From Aphodosoma sp045614825 (GTDB lineage Bacteria > Bacteroidota > Bacteroidia > Bacteroidales > Paludibacteraceae), in the NCBI GenBank assembly GCA_045614825.1, contig JAZLDO010000178.1, positions 25,202 through 89,201 of the forward strand: a stretch of 64,000 bases of DNA, written 5' to 3'. Under the pieces are notes generated by a model. The model saw nothing but the letters and a program-made list of their open reading frames with translations, did not search any database and had not been told where the DNA came from. The position numbers and the translations under genes were made by a program. This document shows, in pieces, positions 36,175 to 45,341 of this stretch (its first letter is position 1; each line of letters begins with the position of its first letter).

Positions 36175-37206
36175 ATGAGAGTATTGATAACTTGTTTTTC
36201 GTCGATTAGTAATGTTGCTGCAATTGTTCCACAGCTTTATGGGCTTGTAAATGATTATCCTCAGCATGAATTTATTGTGCTAAGTCGTAGTTTTTTACGT
36301 CCGTTGTTCGATAAATTGCCGCGTGTAACATTTGTTGGTGGTGATATTCGTGGTGCGCATAAAACACCTATTGGTGTATATCGACTATTTAAGCAACTGA
36401 GATTGATGAAACCTGATGTGGTGTTAGATATGCAGCGTTCGTGGCGCACACGTATGATTGCTCGTCTATTCGCTTTTGTAGGCACAAAAATACTGAAGAT
36501 TAGTTTTGTGACAACAGAGCAAAAAAGGCTAATTAAGCGAGGTGCAAGTAAGTCTCGTCCGATTCCTACAATATTCGAGCGTCAAGCTCGTTTATACGCA
36601 AAGATAAGACTAATGGTTAATGATAGTTTTTGCAAACTATACGAGCCGAATGTAGAGCAAGGGGCAAAAATCAAGGAGTTATATGGCGAAAAACAAGGCC
36701 GTTGGATTGGTATTGCGCCATTTTCTATTGCACGGGGCAAAACTTTACCTCTCCGTAAAATGAAAAATGTCATTGCTTATTTTGATAAACAGCCTAACAC
36801 GAAAATTTTCCTTTTTGGGGCTGGAGAGATGGAAAATGAGTTGTTGTTGGATTGGCAATCATTGTACAATAATGCTTATGCTGTACACACAAATTTACAA
36901 CTCGATGACGAATTGGCTTTGATGAACTCTCTTGATGTGATGGTGTGTATGGATTCAGCAAATATGCATTTGGCATCATTAATGGCTGTACCAGTTGTGA
37001 GTATTTGGGGGGCAACACATCCTTACTCGGGCTTTCTTGGCTGGAAACAATCAATGGATAATTGTGTAGGAGTAGATTTTTCATGTCGTCCTTGTACCGC
37101 GCATTCTGATCGCAAATGCAAATATGGAGATTATCGCTGTCTTGAAAGTCTCCATTCAAGTAAAATAATAGAAGTAATTAATCAATGCATAATGCACAAT
37201 GCATAA
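36175..37206 (+). CDS. GT9 family glycosyltransferase (heptosyltransferase-like)
   Basis: 343 residues. N-terminal Rossmann domain MRVLITCFSSISNVAA ... HEFIVLSR, and the C-terminal GT-B half with IGIAPFSIARGKTLP, KIFLFGAGEMENE, and the nucleotide-sugar loop VMVCMDSANMHLASLMAVPVVSIWGATHP. This matches the ADP-heptose:LPS heptosyltransferase family (GT9), which adds sugars to lipopolysaccharide core on the inner membrane; the exact donor cannot be told. The last residues (QCIMHNA) come from the AATGCACAATGC repeat, so the natural C-terminus has been replaced or extended. Confidence 0.85.
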   Translation: MRVLITCFSSISNVAAIVPQLYGLVNDYPQHEFIVLSRSFLRPLFDKLPRVTFVGGDIRGAHKTPIGVYRLFKQLRLMKPDVVLDMQRSWRTRMIARLFAFVGTKILKISFVTTEQKRLIKRGASKSRPIPTIFERQARLYAKIRLMVNDSFCKLYEPNVEQGAKIKELYGEKQGRWIGIAPFSIARGKTLPLRKMKNVIAYFDKQPNTKIFLFGAGEMENELLLDWQSLYNNAYAVHTNLQLDDELALMNSLDVMVCMDSANMHLASLMAVPVVSIWGATHPYSGFLGWKQSMDNCVGVDFSCRPCTAHSDRKCKYGDYRCLESLHSSKIIEVINQCIMHNA

Positions 37207-37224
37207 TGCACAATTGCCATTCGG
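37193..37224 (+). repeat. AATGCACAATGC repeat at the GT9 3' end
   Basis: AATGCATAATGCACAATGCA-type units overlapping the GT9 stop codon, ending in TTGCCATTCGG. Related units (GTGCATCGTGCATTTAGCAT) continue at 37262-37288, just before parA. Confidence 0.8.
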
Positions 37225-37301
37225 TATTTGTTTAATTAATAATAAAAAGGTAATTAAGTTTGTGCATCGTGCATTTAGCATTGTGCATTGAAATAAGAAT
37301 T

Positions 37302-38063
37302 ATGGGAAAAATTATAGCAATAGCAAATCAAAAAGGTGGTGTGGGAAAAACAACCACAAGTATAAATCTTTCAGCTTCTTTGGCTCGTGAGGGAAAAACA
37401 GTGTTGCTTATTGATGCCGACCCACAAGCAAATGCTTCTTCGGGTTTAGGAGTGGAAGTGAAAGATTTGAACACTACGGTTTACGAGTGTATGATTGGAG
37501 AAGTAAAAGTGGCAGATGCTACTTTTGATACAGAAATAGAGGGTTTAAAAATTGTCCCTTCGCATATCGACCTCGTGGGTGCTGAAATCGAAATGCTTAA
37601 CCTCGAAAATCGTGAGAAATGTATGCGTAATATGTTGCTTAGCGAAAAAAGCAAGTACGATTATATCATCATCGACTGCTCACCATCGTTAGGGCTTATC
37701 ACTGTTAATGCTCTCACTGCTGCCGATTCGGTTATCATACCTGTTCAATGCGAATATTTTGCGCTCGAAGGTATTGGTAAGTTGTTGAATACTATTAAGA
37801 TTATCAAAAGTGGTCTTAATCCTGCACTCAATATTGAAGGTTTCTTGCTCACTATGTTCGATGCTCGTCTTCGTTATGCAAACCAAGTGGCAGAAGAGGT
37901 GCGTAAGCATTTTGGGGATATGGTATTTAAAACTACTATTCAGCGTAATGTAAAACTTTCTGAAGCAACTTCGTATGGTCAACCAGCTATCGTTTACGAT
38001 CCAGATTCTCGTGGAGCTCAAAACCATATTGAACTTGCTAAAGAATTGATAAACAAGAAGTAA
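37302..38063 (+). CDS. parA: ParA/Soj chromosome-partition ATPase
   Basis: 253 residues from the ATG at 37302 (MGKIIAIANQKGGVGKTT); the upstream in-frame codons to 37260 derive from the dispersed repeat. Deviant Walker A KGGVGKTT near residues 10-17, Walker A' YDYIIIDCSPSLG near 117-128, and PVQCEYFALEG. ParA polymerises or binds DNA non-specifically and moves ParB-parS complexes. parB follows after 168 bp; the parA-parB-DUF5683-mltD order is usual in Bacteroidota chromosomes. Confidence 0.95.
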   Translation: MGKIIAIANQKGGVGKTTTSINLSASLAREGKTVLLIDADPQANASSGLGVEVKDLNTTVYECMIGEVKVADATFDTEIEGLKIVPSHIDLVGAEIEMLNLENREKCMRNMLLSEKSKYDYIIIDCSPSLGLITVNALTAADSVIIPVQCEYFALEGIGKLLNTIKIIKSGLNPALNIEGFLLTMFDARLRYANQVAEEVRKHFGDMVFKTTIQRNVKLSEATSYGQPAIVYDPDSRGAQNHIELAKELINKK

Positions 38064-38231
38064 TTTTCTTCAAACATAAGTACATAATTCTTTGTTTGTG
38101 GGTTAGTTTGTATTGCAAGGCTTGTATTTGAAAAAAGAGGTTTTCCCTTCCTAACATAAATATAGAAATTGAATTTTGTAAGCCTAAAAATATAATATGT
38201 ACTTCTGTTAAAACAACAATAATAATTAAAT

Positions 38232-39107
38232 ATGAAAAAACAAGTTTTAGGTCGTGGACTCAGTGCTTTGATAGAAACAGAGCCAGTTGCAGCTGTGGGT
38301 TCTACACTATTCAATGAAATAGAAATCAGCAAAATACATCCAAATCCAAATCAACCTCGTACTGATTTCGACGATGATGCTCTTGAGGAGTTGGCTACAT
38401 CTATTCGTGCTAATGGTATCATTAGCCCTATCACTTTACGCAAAATCAGTGATGACAACTATCAAATTATTGCTGGTGAACGTCGTTATCGTGCGTCTAA
38501 ATTGATTGGATTAGACAAAATACCAGCATATATTCGTGATGTCGATGACGGACAAGTCATGGAGATGGCTCTCATCGAGAATATCCAACGTGAAGACTTA
38601 AATGCCATTGAAATAGCATTAAGCTATAATAGTCTCGTGGCTACGCTCAATCTTACACAGGAGGCTTTGGCTGAGCGTGTTGGTAAAAAGCGTGCAACTA
38701 TCACCAACTATCTTCGTCTGCTCAAACTTCCTGCTGAAATACAGATGGGATTAAAAGATAAAAAGATTGACATGGGTCATGCGCGTGCCCTTGTCAGTGT
38801 TGAAGATCCAGAACAGATGTTGAGTATCTATGCGCAAGTACTTGCCGAAGGAGCATCTGTGCGTCGCACCGAGGAGTTAGTTCGTTTAGCCACAAGTGGT
38901 AAAAGAGAAGAAAAAACTCTTAAAAAAGAGAAGCAACATACCTTTATGCCAGAGGAGTATGACGCACTTAGTAAAGAATTAAAAGATAAATTTAATGCTA
39001 AAGTAAAACTTTCGTACAACGAAAAAGGTAAAGGTAAAGTGGTTATTCCTTTTGATTCAGACGATGATTTGATGCGCTTAATGTCGTTGTTTGATAAGAT
39101 AGATTGA
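38232..39107 (+). CDS. parB: ParB/Spo0J partition protein
   Basis: 291 residues. N-terminal RGLSALIE motif for ParA contact; nuclease-like domain with PNPNQPRTDFDDDALEELA and the CTP-binding GERRYRAS (residues ~83-90) and ENIQRED; HTH region QEALAERVGKKRATITNYLRLL; C-terminal dimer domain. It binds parS and slides as a CTP clamp. I found no clear parS site in this window. Confidence 0.95.
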   Translation: MKKQVLGRGLSALIETEPVAAVGSTLFNEIEISKIHPNPNQPRTDFDDDALEELATSIRANGIISPITLRKISDDNYQIIAGERRYRASKLIGLDKIPAYIRDVDDGQVMEMALIENIQREDLNAIEIALSYNSLVATLNLTQEALAERVGKKRATITNYLRLLKLPAEIQMGLKDKKIDMGHARALVSVEDPEQMLSIYAQVLAEGASVRRTEELVRLATSGKREEKTLKKEKQHTFMPEEYDALSKELKDKFNAKVKLSYNEKGKGKVVIPFDSDDDLMRLMSLFDKID

Positions 39108-39126
39108 TAGATACGAACATAAGATT

Positions 39127-39849
39127 GTGAGATTTATAAGGGCTTATATATTATTGTTTTTTGTGTTTATAACTTTAGGGTTACGAGCACAAGATGATAG
39201 TGCACAATTTATAATGCACAATGCACAATCTATAGATACAATAAACTCTCAATTTTCCACTCTCAATTTTATTGCCGATAGCACAAAGACCTTTGGTTCT
39301 CAACTTTCAACGGATTCTCTTAAATTAGTTCGCCAATTAAGGCGTGAGCAACGTGCTTTAGCTCGTGCTAATTTCAAGCCAGATCCCAACAAAAGTCTTT
39401 GGTTGGCATTGACTTTCCCTGGTGCTGGGCAGATTTATAACCATAAATATTGGAAATTGCCTATTATTTATGGTGGTGCAATGGGTGTAGCATATGCTGT
39501 TTCGTATTACGGAGGGTACTACAATGACTACATGCGAGGTTATCGTGATTATCTTGATACCGACCCTAACACAAACTACCATCTTGAGTTGATTCCTCAA
39601 GGTTATCCAGAGTCAAGTGCTGGTACTTATGTTAAAAACCGAGTAAATTCATATCGTCGTTATCGAGATATTTTCATTGTTGTAGGTGTGGCTGTATATG
39701 CTTTGTCGGTAATAGATGCATACGTCGATGCTCAACTTGCTGATTTTGATATTAGTACCGATTTGTCGATGAAAATACGCCCAAAATTAGATGTTGAACA
39801 TCACACTGGCAAACCAACTGCAGCATGTCAAATGCAAATTTATTTTTAA
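39127..39849 (+). CDS. DUF5683 membrane protein
   Basis: 240 residues, GTG start. Signal or TM segment at residues 5-20, then a repeat-derived linker (residues ~28-60: FIMHNAQSIDTINSQFSTLN ...), then the DUF5683 core: NKSLWLALTFPGAGQIYNHKYWKLPIIYGGAMG, a second TM around 195-212 and a basic C-terminus. Bacteroidota carry this gene between parB and a LysM transglycosylase, as here; its role is unknown but may link partitioning and wall remodelling. The linker is coded by both the AATGCACAATGC repeat and the CTCTCAATTTT repeat, a second case of repeats absorbed into a gene. Confidence 0.8.
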   Translation: MRFIRAYILLFFVFITLGLRAQDDSAQFIMHNAQSIDTINSQFSTLNFIADSTKTFGSQLSTDSLKLVRQLRREQRALARANFKPDPNKSLWLALTFPGAGQIYNHKYWKLPIIYGGAMGVAYAVSYYGGYYNDYMRGYRDYLDTDPNTNYHLELIPQGYPESSAGTYVKNRVNSYRRYRDIFIVVGVAVYALSVIDAYVDAQLADFDISTDLSMKIRPKLDVEHHTGKPTAACQMQIYF

Positions 39850-39851
39850 TT

Positions 39852-41129
39852 ATGATGTTAAAGAAGTTTATCTATATTTTAGTTTTTATTCTCTCTTGTG
39901 CATCTCTTGTAGCACAAGACGATTCAACTCTATTCTCTATTGATACAGATACAATTGAGTCTATTAATCCTATAGTTTCTTCTATCGATTCTATAGCCCC
40001 TATAGATGCTATAGATTCAACTTTCAGATTTCAATTAGATTCTATTGTGCATGATTATTTTCTTGAAAAATCTTTCAAAATAGAATGTGAGCGCATCGAC
40101 AGTGGAGTTGTATATTATTCCGATTCGGTATATATGGCTCGTTTGCAGTCGATGCCACATGTTATGGAGATGACTTATAACAGAGTTGTAAAGGCATGTA
40201 TCGAACGCTATGCTCGTTGCCCTAAAGATGTAGGCTATATGCTTGGTATCGGTAACACCTACTATTTTCCAATGTTCGAAGAGGCATTAGAACGTTACAA
40301 TGTTCCTCTTGAATTAAAATATTTACCTGTCATTGAAAGTGCTCTCAATGCCAAAGCCAAATCGCCTGTTGGTGCAATGGGCTTGTGGCAATTCATGGTT
40401 GGCACAGGCAAAATCTATGGACTTGAGGTGAATAGTATGGTAGATGAACGTCGTGATCCTCGCAAGGCATCTGATGCTGCAGCTCGTTTTCTTGCGGATT
40501 TATATAAACTTTATGGCGATTGGCATCTCGTAATTGCAGCCTACAATTGTGGCCCTGGTAATGTATCGAAAGCCATTCGTATTGCCAATGGCAAACGTAA
40601 TTTTTGGGAAATCTACCCATATCTTCCTCGCGAAACACGCAGTTATGTGCCACTTTTCATCGCTGCTAATTACATAATGAACTTCTACGAAGAGCATAAT
40701 ATGTGTCCAGCTGTGCCAATGTTCAATTATGCAACTGACACAGTAGTGATTTCTGATCGTGTTCATTTACAGCAAATTGCCGAAAAAGTGAATATCCCAT
40801 TAGACGAACTTAAATTCCTTAATCCACAATACCGTTATGATATCATTCCTGGTAATATTAAGCCCTATCCGCTTGTTGTGCCATTCGAACATATCAATTC
40901 ATACGCTCTCAATCGCGATAGCATTTTGGCTTATAAACCAGAATTGGCTAAGCGTGAAGTCAAATTTGAACCATCTGAAGGTGAGGTGATTTACTATAAA
41001 GTAAAGAGTGGAGATACTCTTGGAGGTATTGCAAAAAAATATCGCGTTTCAGTTAAAAACCTTCAAAAGTGGAATAAACTCAGTTCTACCACTATTCGTA
41101 TAGGTCAAAAACTTAAAATATATAAATAA
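39852..41129 (+). CDS. LysM lytic murein transglycosylase (MltD-like)
   Basis: 425 residues. Signal peptide (MMLKKFIYILVFILSCASLVA). SLT domain: LKYLPVIESALNAKAKSPVGAMGLWQF with the catalytic Glu in VIES (residue ~164), GDWHLVIAAYNCGPGNV, and RETRSYVP. One C-terminal LysM domain (YYKVKSGDTLGGIAKKYRVS ... LKIYK, residues ~380-425) binds peptidoglycan. It cleaves the glycan backbone in the periplasm. The start was chosen at 39852 because upstream codons overlap the DUF5683 gene and lack a signal peptide. It fits the conserved par cluster. Confidence 0.9.
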   Translation: MMLKKFIYILVFILSCASLVAQDDSTLFSIDTDTIESINPIVSSIDSIAPIDAIDSTFRFQLDSIVHDYFLEKSFKIECERIDSGVVYYSDSVYMARLQSMPHVMEMTYNRVVKACIERYARCPKDVGYMLGIGNTYYFPMFEEALERYNVPLELKYLPVIESALNAKAKSPVGAMGLWQFMVGTGKIYGLEVNSMVDERRDPRKASDAAARFLADLYKLYGDWHLVIAAYNCGPGNVSKAIRIANGKRNFWEIYPYLPRETRSYVPLFIAANYIMNFYEEHNMCPAVPMFNYATDTVVISDRVHLQQIAEKVNIPLDELKFLNPQYRYDIIPGNIKPYPLVVPFEHINSYALNRDSILAYKPELAKREVKFEPSEGEVIYYKVKSGDTLGGIAKKYRVSVKNLQKWNKLSSTTIRIGQKLKIYK

Positions 41130-41196
41130 GGAGTAGGGAGCAGGGAGTAGGGAGTAGGGAGCAGGGAGTAGGGAGCAGGGAGTAGGGTGTAATGGT
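41129..41196 (+). repeat. Tandem GGAGTAGG/GGAGCAGG array
   Basis: About eight 8-bp units of GGAG(T/C)AGG directly after the mltD-like stop codon; the same family and the same position (just after a stop) as the array at 21253-21300. Confidence 0.9.
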
Positions 41197-41247
41197 GTTA
41201 TTAGTTAAGTTATGTGATGATGATTCTGTACATTTTAGTGTTTTATT

Positions 41248-41625
41248 ATGGAAAAAAAGTATTATTCAATACGTGAAGTGGCTGAAAAAATTGGTGAGCC
41301 ACAATCCACCCTCCGATTTTGGGAAAAAGAGATAAATATTCTTAATCCTGGTAAATCGGCAGGTGGAACACGACGTTATGTACAAAAAGATATTGACCTT
41401 TTGCAACAAATTAAGTTCTTGATCGAAGAACAACACCTCACTCTTGATGGAGTCAACGAGCGTTTGTCGAAACATCGCAACGAAGACGAAAAACGCATGA
41501 AAATAATCCAAACTCTAAAATCCGTGCGCAAAGAATTAATGGCAATTCGTAAAGAACTCAATCAACACGAAGCCCTCGCTAGCGAATTAATTATAGATGA
41601 AAATATCAAAGATGAAAATGAATAA
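41248..41625 (+). CDS. MerR-family transcriptional regulator
   Basis: 125 residues. Winged HTH YYSIREVAEKIGEPQSTLRFWEKEI (residues 4-28), then GGTRRYVQKDIDLLQQIKFLIEEQ and a long coiled-coil dimer helix. No C-terminal effector domain or metal-binding cysteines, so it resembles the short Bacteroidota MerR proteins found near par and peptidase genes. The target is unknown. Confidence 0.85.
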   Translation: MEKKYYSIREVAEKIGEPQSTLRFWEKEINILNPGKSAGGTRRYVQKDIDLLQQIKFLIEEQHLTLDGVNERLSKHRNEDEKRMKIIQTLKSVRKELMAIRKELNQHEALASELIIDENIKDENE

Positions 41626-41781
41626 AAAATTCAAAATGTACAAATAAAAATCTCACCTTGCTATTGCCATAGGTGCAAGCAAATTATACCATAGAAAATG
41701 GTCATAAACCTACAACATTTTTATTTGTATATTTAACCTTTTTTGTACATAATTTATATTTATCACACAAAAAATTATAAC

Positions 41782-42864
41782 ATGAAAAAAACATTATTTT
41801 TATTCACTATACTCGTACTATTGGTTGGGTGCTCCAATCAATGTGATAATAAAACTAAAAATTCACAACCTCGTAAAGTAAAAAATGTAATCTTTATGAT
41901 TGGAGATGGCATGGGGCTCAATCAACTCTATGCAGGCATGACAGCCAATGGTGGCACTCTCAATATTGAGCGTTGTACCCACACAGGACTTGCCAAAACC
42001 TATTCTGCCAATTCTTATATAACAGACTCAGCTGCAGGTGGTACAGCTCTTGCTACTGGCAATAAAACTAATAATGGAATGATAGGTATGAATGCCGATT
42101 CTGTGGTGGTAAAATCAGTGCTCGAATCTGCCGAAGAGGCTGGTATGGCTACCGGACTTATTGCTACTGTTCGCATTACACATGCCACTCCAGCGTCATT
42201 CTATGCTCACCAAGTCAATCGTAGTATGTATCAAGAGATTGCTGCCGAAATGCTCACTTCGGGTGTTGATTTCTTTGTTGGTGGGGGACGTAAAGACTTT
42301 GAATTCCGCACCGATTCGCTCAACTATTCTGACTCGCTTCGTAATGCTAACTACAACATAGTCTATTCAATTGATTCTGTCGAAGCCCCTGTTTTATTGC
42401 CTTTTGGGGCTTTATGTGCCGATGTAGATATGCCTCGTGCTGCAGAGCGTGGCAATTTCTTGCCCAATGCAGTTGATTTGGCTATTAAGTCGTTAGATGC
42501 TCGTGGCGACAGCTTTTTTCTTATGGTCGAAGGCTCACAAATCGATTATCAAGGTCATGGCAATAGCACCGAAGGTGTAGTTGATGAAATGCTCGATTTC
42601 GACCGTGCAATTAAAGTAGCACTCGACTTTGCCGAGCGCGATGGTGAGACTCTTGTCGTTATCACAGCCGACCACGAAACTGGTGGTATGACCATTCTCA
42701 ATGGGTCATACTCCGACTCTACTGTAGTAGCGCAATTTAATACCGGTGGTCATACCGGTACAATGGTGCCAATTTACTCATTCGGACCACAAGCAGATCA
42801 ATTCACTGGTATTATGGAAAATACCCAAATTCCCCTTTGTATAAAATCAATTTTAGGCTTGTAA
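41782..42864 (+). CDS. Alkaline phosphatase lipoprotein
   Basis: 360 residues. Signal peptide and lipobox LLVGC (Cys ~17). PhoA-fold motifs: VIFMIGDGMG (metal-binding Asp), TDSAAGGTALATG with the nucleophilic Ser in DSAAG (residue ~86), THATPASFYAH, FLMVEGSQIDYQGHGN, and VVITADHETGG. It hydrolyses phosphate monoesters in the periplasm. Shorter than E. coli PhoA (about 450) but usual for Bacteroidota. Start at 41782 because the preceding codons lack a signal peptide. Convergent with tldD 8 bp downstream. Confidence 0.9.
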   Translation: MKKTLFLFTILVLLVGCSNQCDNKTKNSQPRKVKNVIFMIGDGMGLNQLYAGMTANGGTLNIERCTHTGLAKTYSANSYITDSAAGGTALATGNKTNNGMIGMNADSVVVKSVLESAEEAGMATGLIATVRITHATPASFYAHQVNRSMYQEIAAEMLTSGVDFFVGGGRKDFEFRTDSLNYSDSLRNANYNIVYSIDSVEAPVLLPFGALCADVDMPRAAERGNFLPNAVDLAIKSLDARGDSFFLMVEGSQIDYQGHGNSTEGVVDEMLDFDRAIKVALDFAERDGETLVVITADHETGGMTILNGSYSDSTVVAQFNTGGHTGTMVPIYSFGPQADQFTGIMENTQIPLCIKSILGL

Positions 42865-42872
42865 TTTGAAAT

Positions 42873-44300
42873 TTATTCACCTCCTACGGTGAGTTTGTCA
42901 ACTAATACACTTGGCATGCCACAAGTGACGGTGCAGCTTTGACCCTCTTTTCCGCAAGTCCATGTGCCATTGTCTATTTTCGGGTTGTTGCCAACCATTG
43001 ATATTGCAGCGAGAGCTTCAGGACCATTGCCTATCACATTGATGTCTTTGATTGGTGTGGTTAGGCGTCCGTTTTCTATGAGCCAACCAGATTTTACGTA
43101 GAAAGTAAAGTCGCCTGCCCCGATTTGCACTTGTCCGTTTGAGAATACATCTACATATACGCCGTGTTTTACATTGGCAATCATTTCTTCTTCTGTATGA
43201 GGTCCTGCTTCCATGTATGTAGCTCGCATACGAGGCATTGGAGTGAATCTGAATGATTCGCGGCGGCCATTGCCTGTAGGTGCAACTCCATAGTGGCGCG
43301 CAGAAATACGATCGTGAAGGTATGAGTTGAGGCGACCCTCAGCAACTATATATGTTTTTTGACCTTCGATGCCTTCATCGTCAAAGTTTATAGAACCACG
43401 ATTGTGTGGGATAGTGCCATCATCGACAACATTGATAAGCGGGTTGCATATCATTTTGCCTAATTTATCGCTGAAAATACTGGTTCCGATACGGTTAAAG
43501 TCAGCTTCGAAGGCGTGTCCTATTGCTTCGTGTAGCAATATACCTGAACCGCCAGCTCCCATTACAACAGGCATTTCTCCCCCCTTAGGTTTAATTGCTT
43601 CGAAAAGAATCGCAGTGCGAGATACCACCTCTTGTGCCAATTCTTCGATAAGTTCGTCGTTTAAAAATTCGTAGCCAATATGGTATGAGCGTGAACTTCC
43701 AGCTTGTTCTCTGCGCCCGTTGCAGTCTTCCATTAAGCATGTAGCCGATAGCATCGCTATAGGAATGCGGTCGGCAAATATGAGACCTTCAGAATTGAAG
43801 AATAAAATATCGCTTGTGCCATCACCTTGGTTTATAGCAACTTTTTTGACTCTAGAATCAAGTTCAAATATACGATTGTTGAGTTTTTCGAGCCAAGGTT
43901 TGCGGTCTAATAATGATTTATCTTCCCAGAGTTGAAGTATAGGATAGCGGTTTGGCGTTTGTAGTTCGCAAATATTAACATTGTTATATTTTTCGCCATT
44001 CGAAGCAATGCGATTTGCTGTGCGTGCAGCTTTCAATAAGTCATCAACTGTGGCGGTTTCGGTATAAGCATAACCAGTTTGATCGCCAACGACAACGCGA
44101 ACTCCAGCTCCGTATTCTATATTCGATGAAGCATTATCAACATTATTGTCGATTAGTCGCACGTTATTAGAATAAGCATGTTCAAAATATATGTCGGCAT
44201 ACGTAGCTCCACGTTCCATTGCAACAGCTATAATTTGTTGTAGGTCGTTGAGTGTTACTTTGAAAGTTGAAAGTTGAGAGTTTAGAATTGAATGTTTCAT
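42873..44300 (-). CDS. tldD: TldD-like zinc metalloprotease
   Basis: 475 residues. Catalytic HExxxH in LLHEAIGHAFEADFNR (residues ~256-271), zinc-site Cys-rich C-terminus (TWTCGKEGQSCTVTCGMPS), and PMPRMRATYMEAG. It pairs with a TldE protein; that partner is at 19954-21255. The N-terminal residues MKHSILNSQLSTFK are encoded by the dispersed GTTGAAA repeat (44261-44292), so the native start has probably been captured or replaced by the repeat. Confidence 0.9.
   Translation of the reverse strand: MKHSILNSQLSTFKVTLNDLQQIIAVAMERGATYADIYFEHAYSNNVRLIDNNVDNASSNIEYGAGVRVVVGDQTGYAYTETATVDDLLKAARTANRIASNGEKYNNVNICELQTPNRYPILQLWEDKSLLDRKPWLEKLNNRIFELDSRVKKVAINQGDGTSDILFFNSEGLIFADRIPIAMLSATCLMEDCNGRREQAGSSRSYHIGYEFLNDELIEELAQEVVSRTAILFEAIKPKGGEMPVVMGAGGSGILLHEAIGHAFEADFNRIGTSIFSDKLGKMICNPLINVVDDGTIPHNRGSINFDDEGIEGQKTYIVAEGRLNSYLHDRISARHYGVAPTGNGRRESFRFTPMPRMRATYMEAGPHTEEEMIANVKHGVYVDVFSNGQVQIGAGDFTFYVKSGWLIENGRLTTPIKDINVIGNGPEALAAISMVGNNPKIDNGTWTCGKEGQSCTVTCGMPSVLVDKLTVGGE
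44261..44292 (-). repeat. GTTGAAA-type repeat forming the tldD N-terminus
   Basis: TGAAAGTTGAAAGTTGAGAG units (plus-strand reading) cover codons 3-14 of tldD; the same family as 22174-22216. Confidence 0.8.
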
Positions 44301-44383
44301 AATCGCAAATAGGATATTGATAATTTAATTGCAAAATAACGAAAAAAAAATGAATATTTATCTATATTTTAGAAAAAAAAGTG

Positions 44384-44391
44384 TAACTTTG
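44384..44391 (+). promoter_or_regulatory. -7 box of hisG
   Basis: TAACTTTG, 28 bp before the TTG start. Confidence 0.6.
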
Positions 44392-44419
44392 CGTTCTAAA
44401 CTTTAAACTCTCAATTATT

Positions 44420-45277
44420 TTGTTACGTATAGCTATACAATCAAAAGGGCGTATGAATCAAGAGTCGCTAGAATTGCTTGATTCTGTAGGAGTAAAACTT
44501 TCTGTAAGGGAGTCTAATCCTATGCTTGTACGTTCATCAAATTTTCCTGCGGAGGTTTTGTTTATAGAAAAAGACCGCATTCCTGAATTTGTTGCATTGG
44601 GTATTGTTGATGTTGGTATTTGTGGCGAATATCTTGCTTGTCAAGCGGGAACCCCAGAAGATTGCATAATTAAGCGTCTTGGTTTTAATAAATCAACTCT
44701 CTCTCTTGCAATTCCTCGAGATGCAAAATATCGTGGGATAGAGTGGTTTGCAGGTAAAAGTATAGCGACTCCTTATCCAGAGTTATTATCTAAATTTTTG
44801 AAGTCGCATGGGGTGAAGGCTACAACTCGTTTAATGCGAGAGCATGTCTATATGGCTCCTAAAGTAGGAATAGCTGATGCTATATGCGATAGAGTTTATT
44901 CTGGAACTTCTCTTATGAGCGAGAATCTTAAAGAGGTAGAGACGGTAATGACTTCTGAGGCTATTTTGATAGCTACTTCGTCAATGTCGCCACTTAATCA
45001 GATGATTCTCGATGAATTTGTACAGAGAATAGATGCTATTCAGGTGGCTTTTGGCAAGAAATTTGTTCGTATGAATATTCCTGCATCTAATTTGGATGAG
45101 ATACTAAAAATACTTCCAGCGGTACATCAACCATCTATTAGTCATTATCTCGACAAAGAGTGGATTAGTGTTTCTGTAGTAATGGATGAGAAGCGTCTTT
45201 GGGATATTCTTGAGCGACTTAAAGAATTTGGAGCAAAAGAAATACTTATTTCTCCTATTGATAAAATAATTTTATAA
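44420..45277 (+). CDS. hisG: ATP phosphoribosyltransferase (long form)
   Basis: 285 residues, TTG start (MLRIAIQSKGRM); no ATG precedes the family's N-terminus. Motifs: IAIQSKGRM, VDVGICGEYL, the PRPP loop near AICDRVYSGTSLMSEN, and the C-terminal regulatory ACT-like domain (SISHYLDKEWISVSVVMDEKRLWDILERLKEFGA), which marks the histidine-inhibited long form. It catalyses the first step of histidine synthesis. No other his gene is adjacent (the neighbour is pgk), so the gene stands apart from a his operon here. Confidence 0.92.
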   Translation: MLRIAIQSKGRMNQESLELLDSVGVKLSVRESNPMLVRSSNFPAEVLFIEKDRIPEFVALGIVDVGICGEYLACQAGTPEDCIIKRLGFNKSTLSLAIPRDAKYRGIEWFAGKSIATPYPELLSKFLKSHGVKATTRLMREHVYMAPKVGIADAICDRVYSGTSLMSENLKEVETVMTSEAILIATSSMSPLNQMILDEFVQRIDAIQVAFGKKFVRMNIPASNLDEILKILPAVHQPSISHYLDKEWISVSVVMDEKRLWDILERLKEFGAKEILISPIDKIIL

Positions 45278-45341
45278 ATAATTTCAAATAATAACCTGAG
45301 TGGGAGTTATCTAAACTCTAAACTCTAAACACTAAACTGTT

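Noticed and set aside
37260..39110. parS sites near parAB
   Set aside because: No TGTTTCACGTGAAACA-like 16-mer was found by eye; the GTGAAAC/GTTTCAC pair near 24480 is the arms of a terminator.
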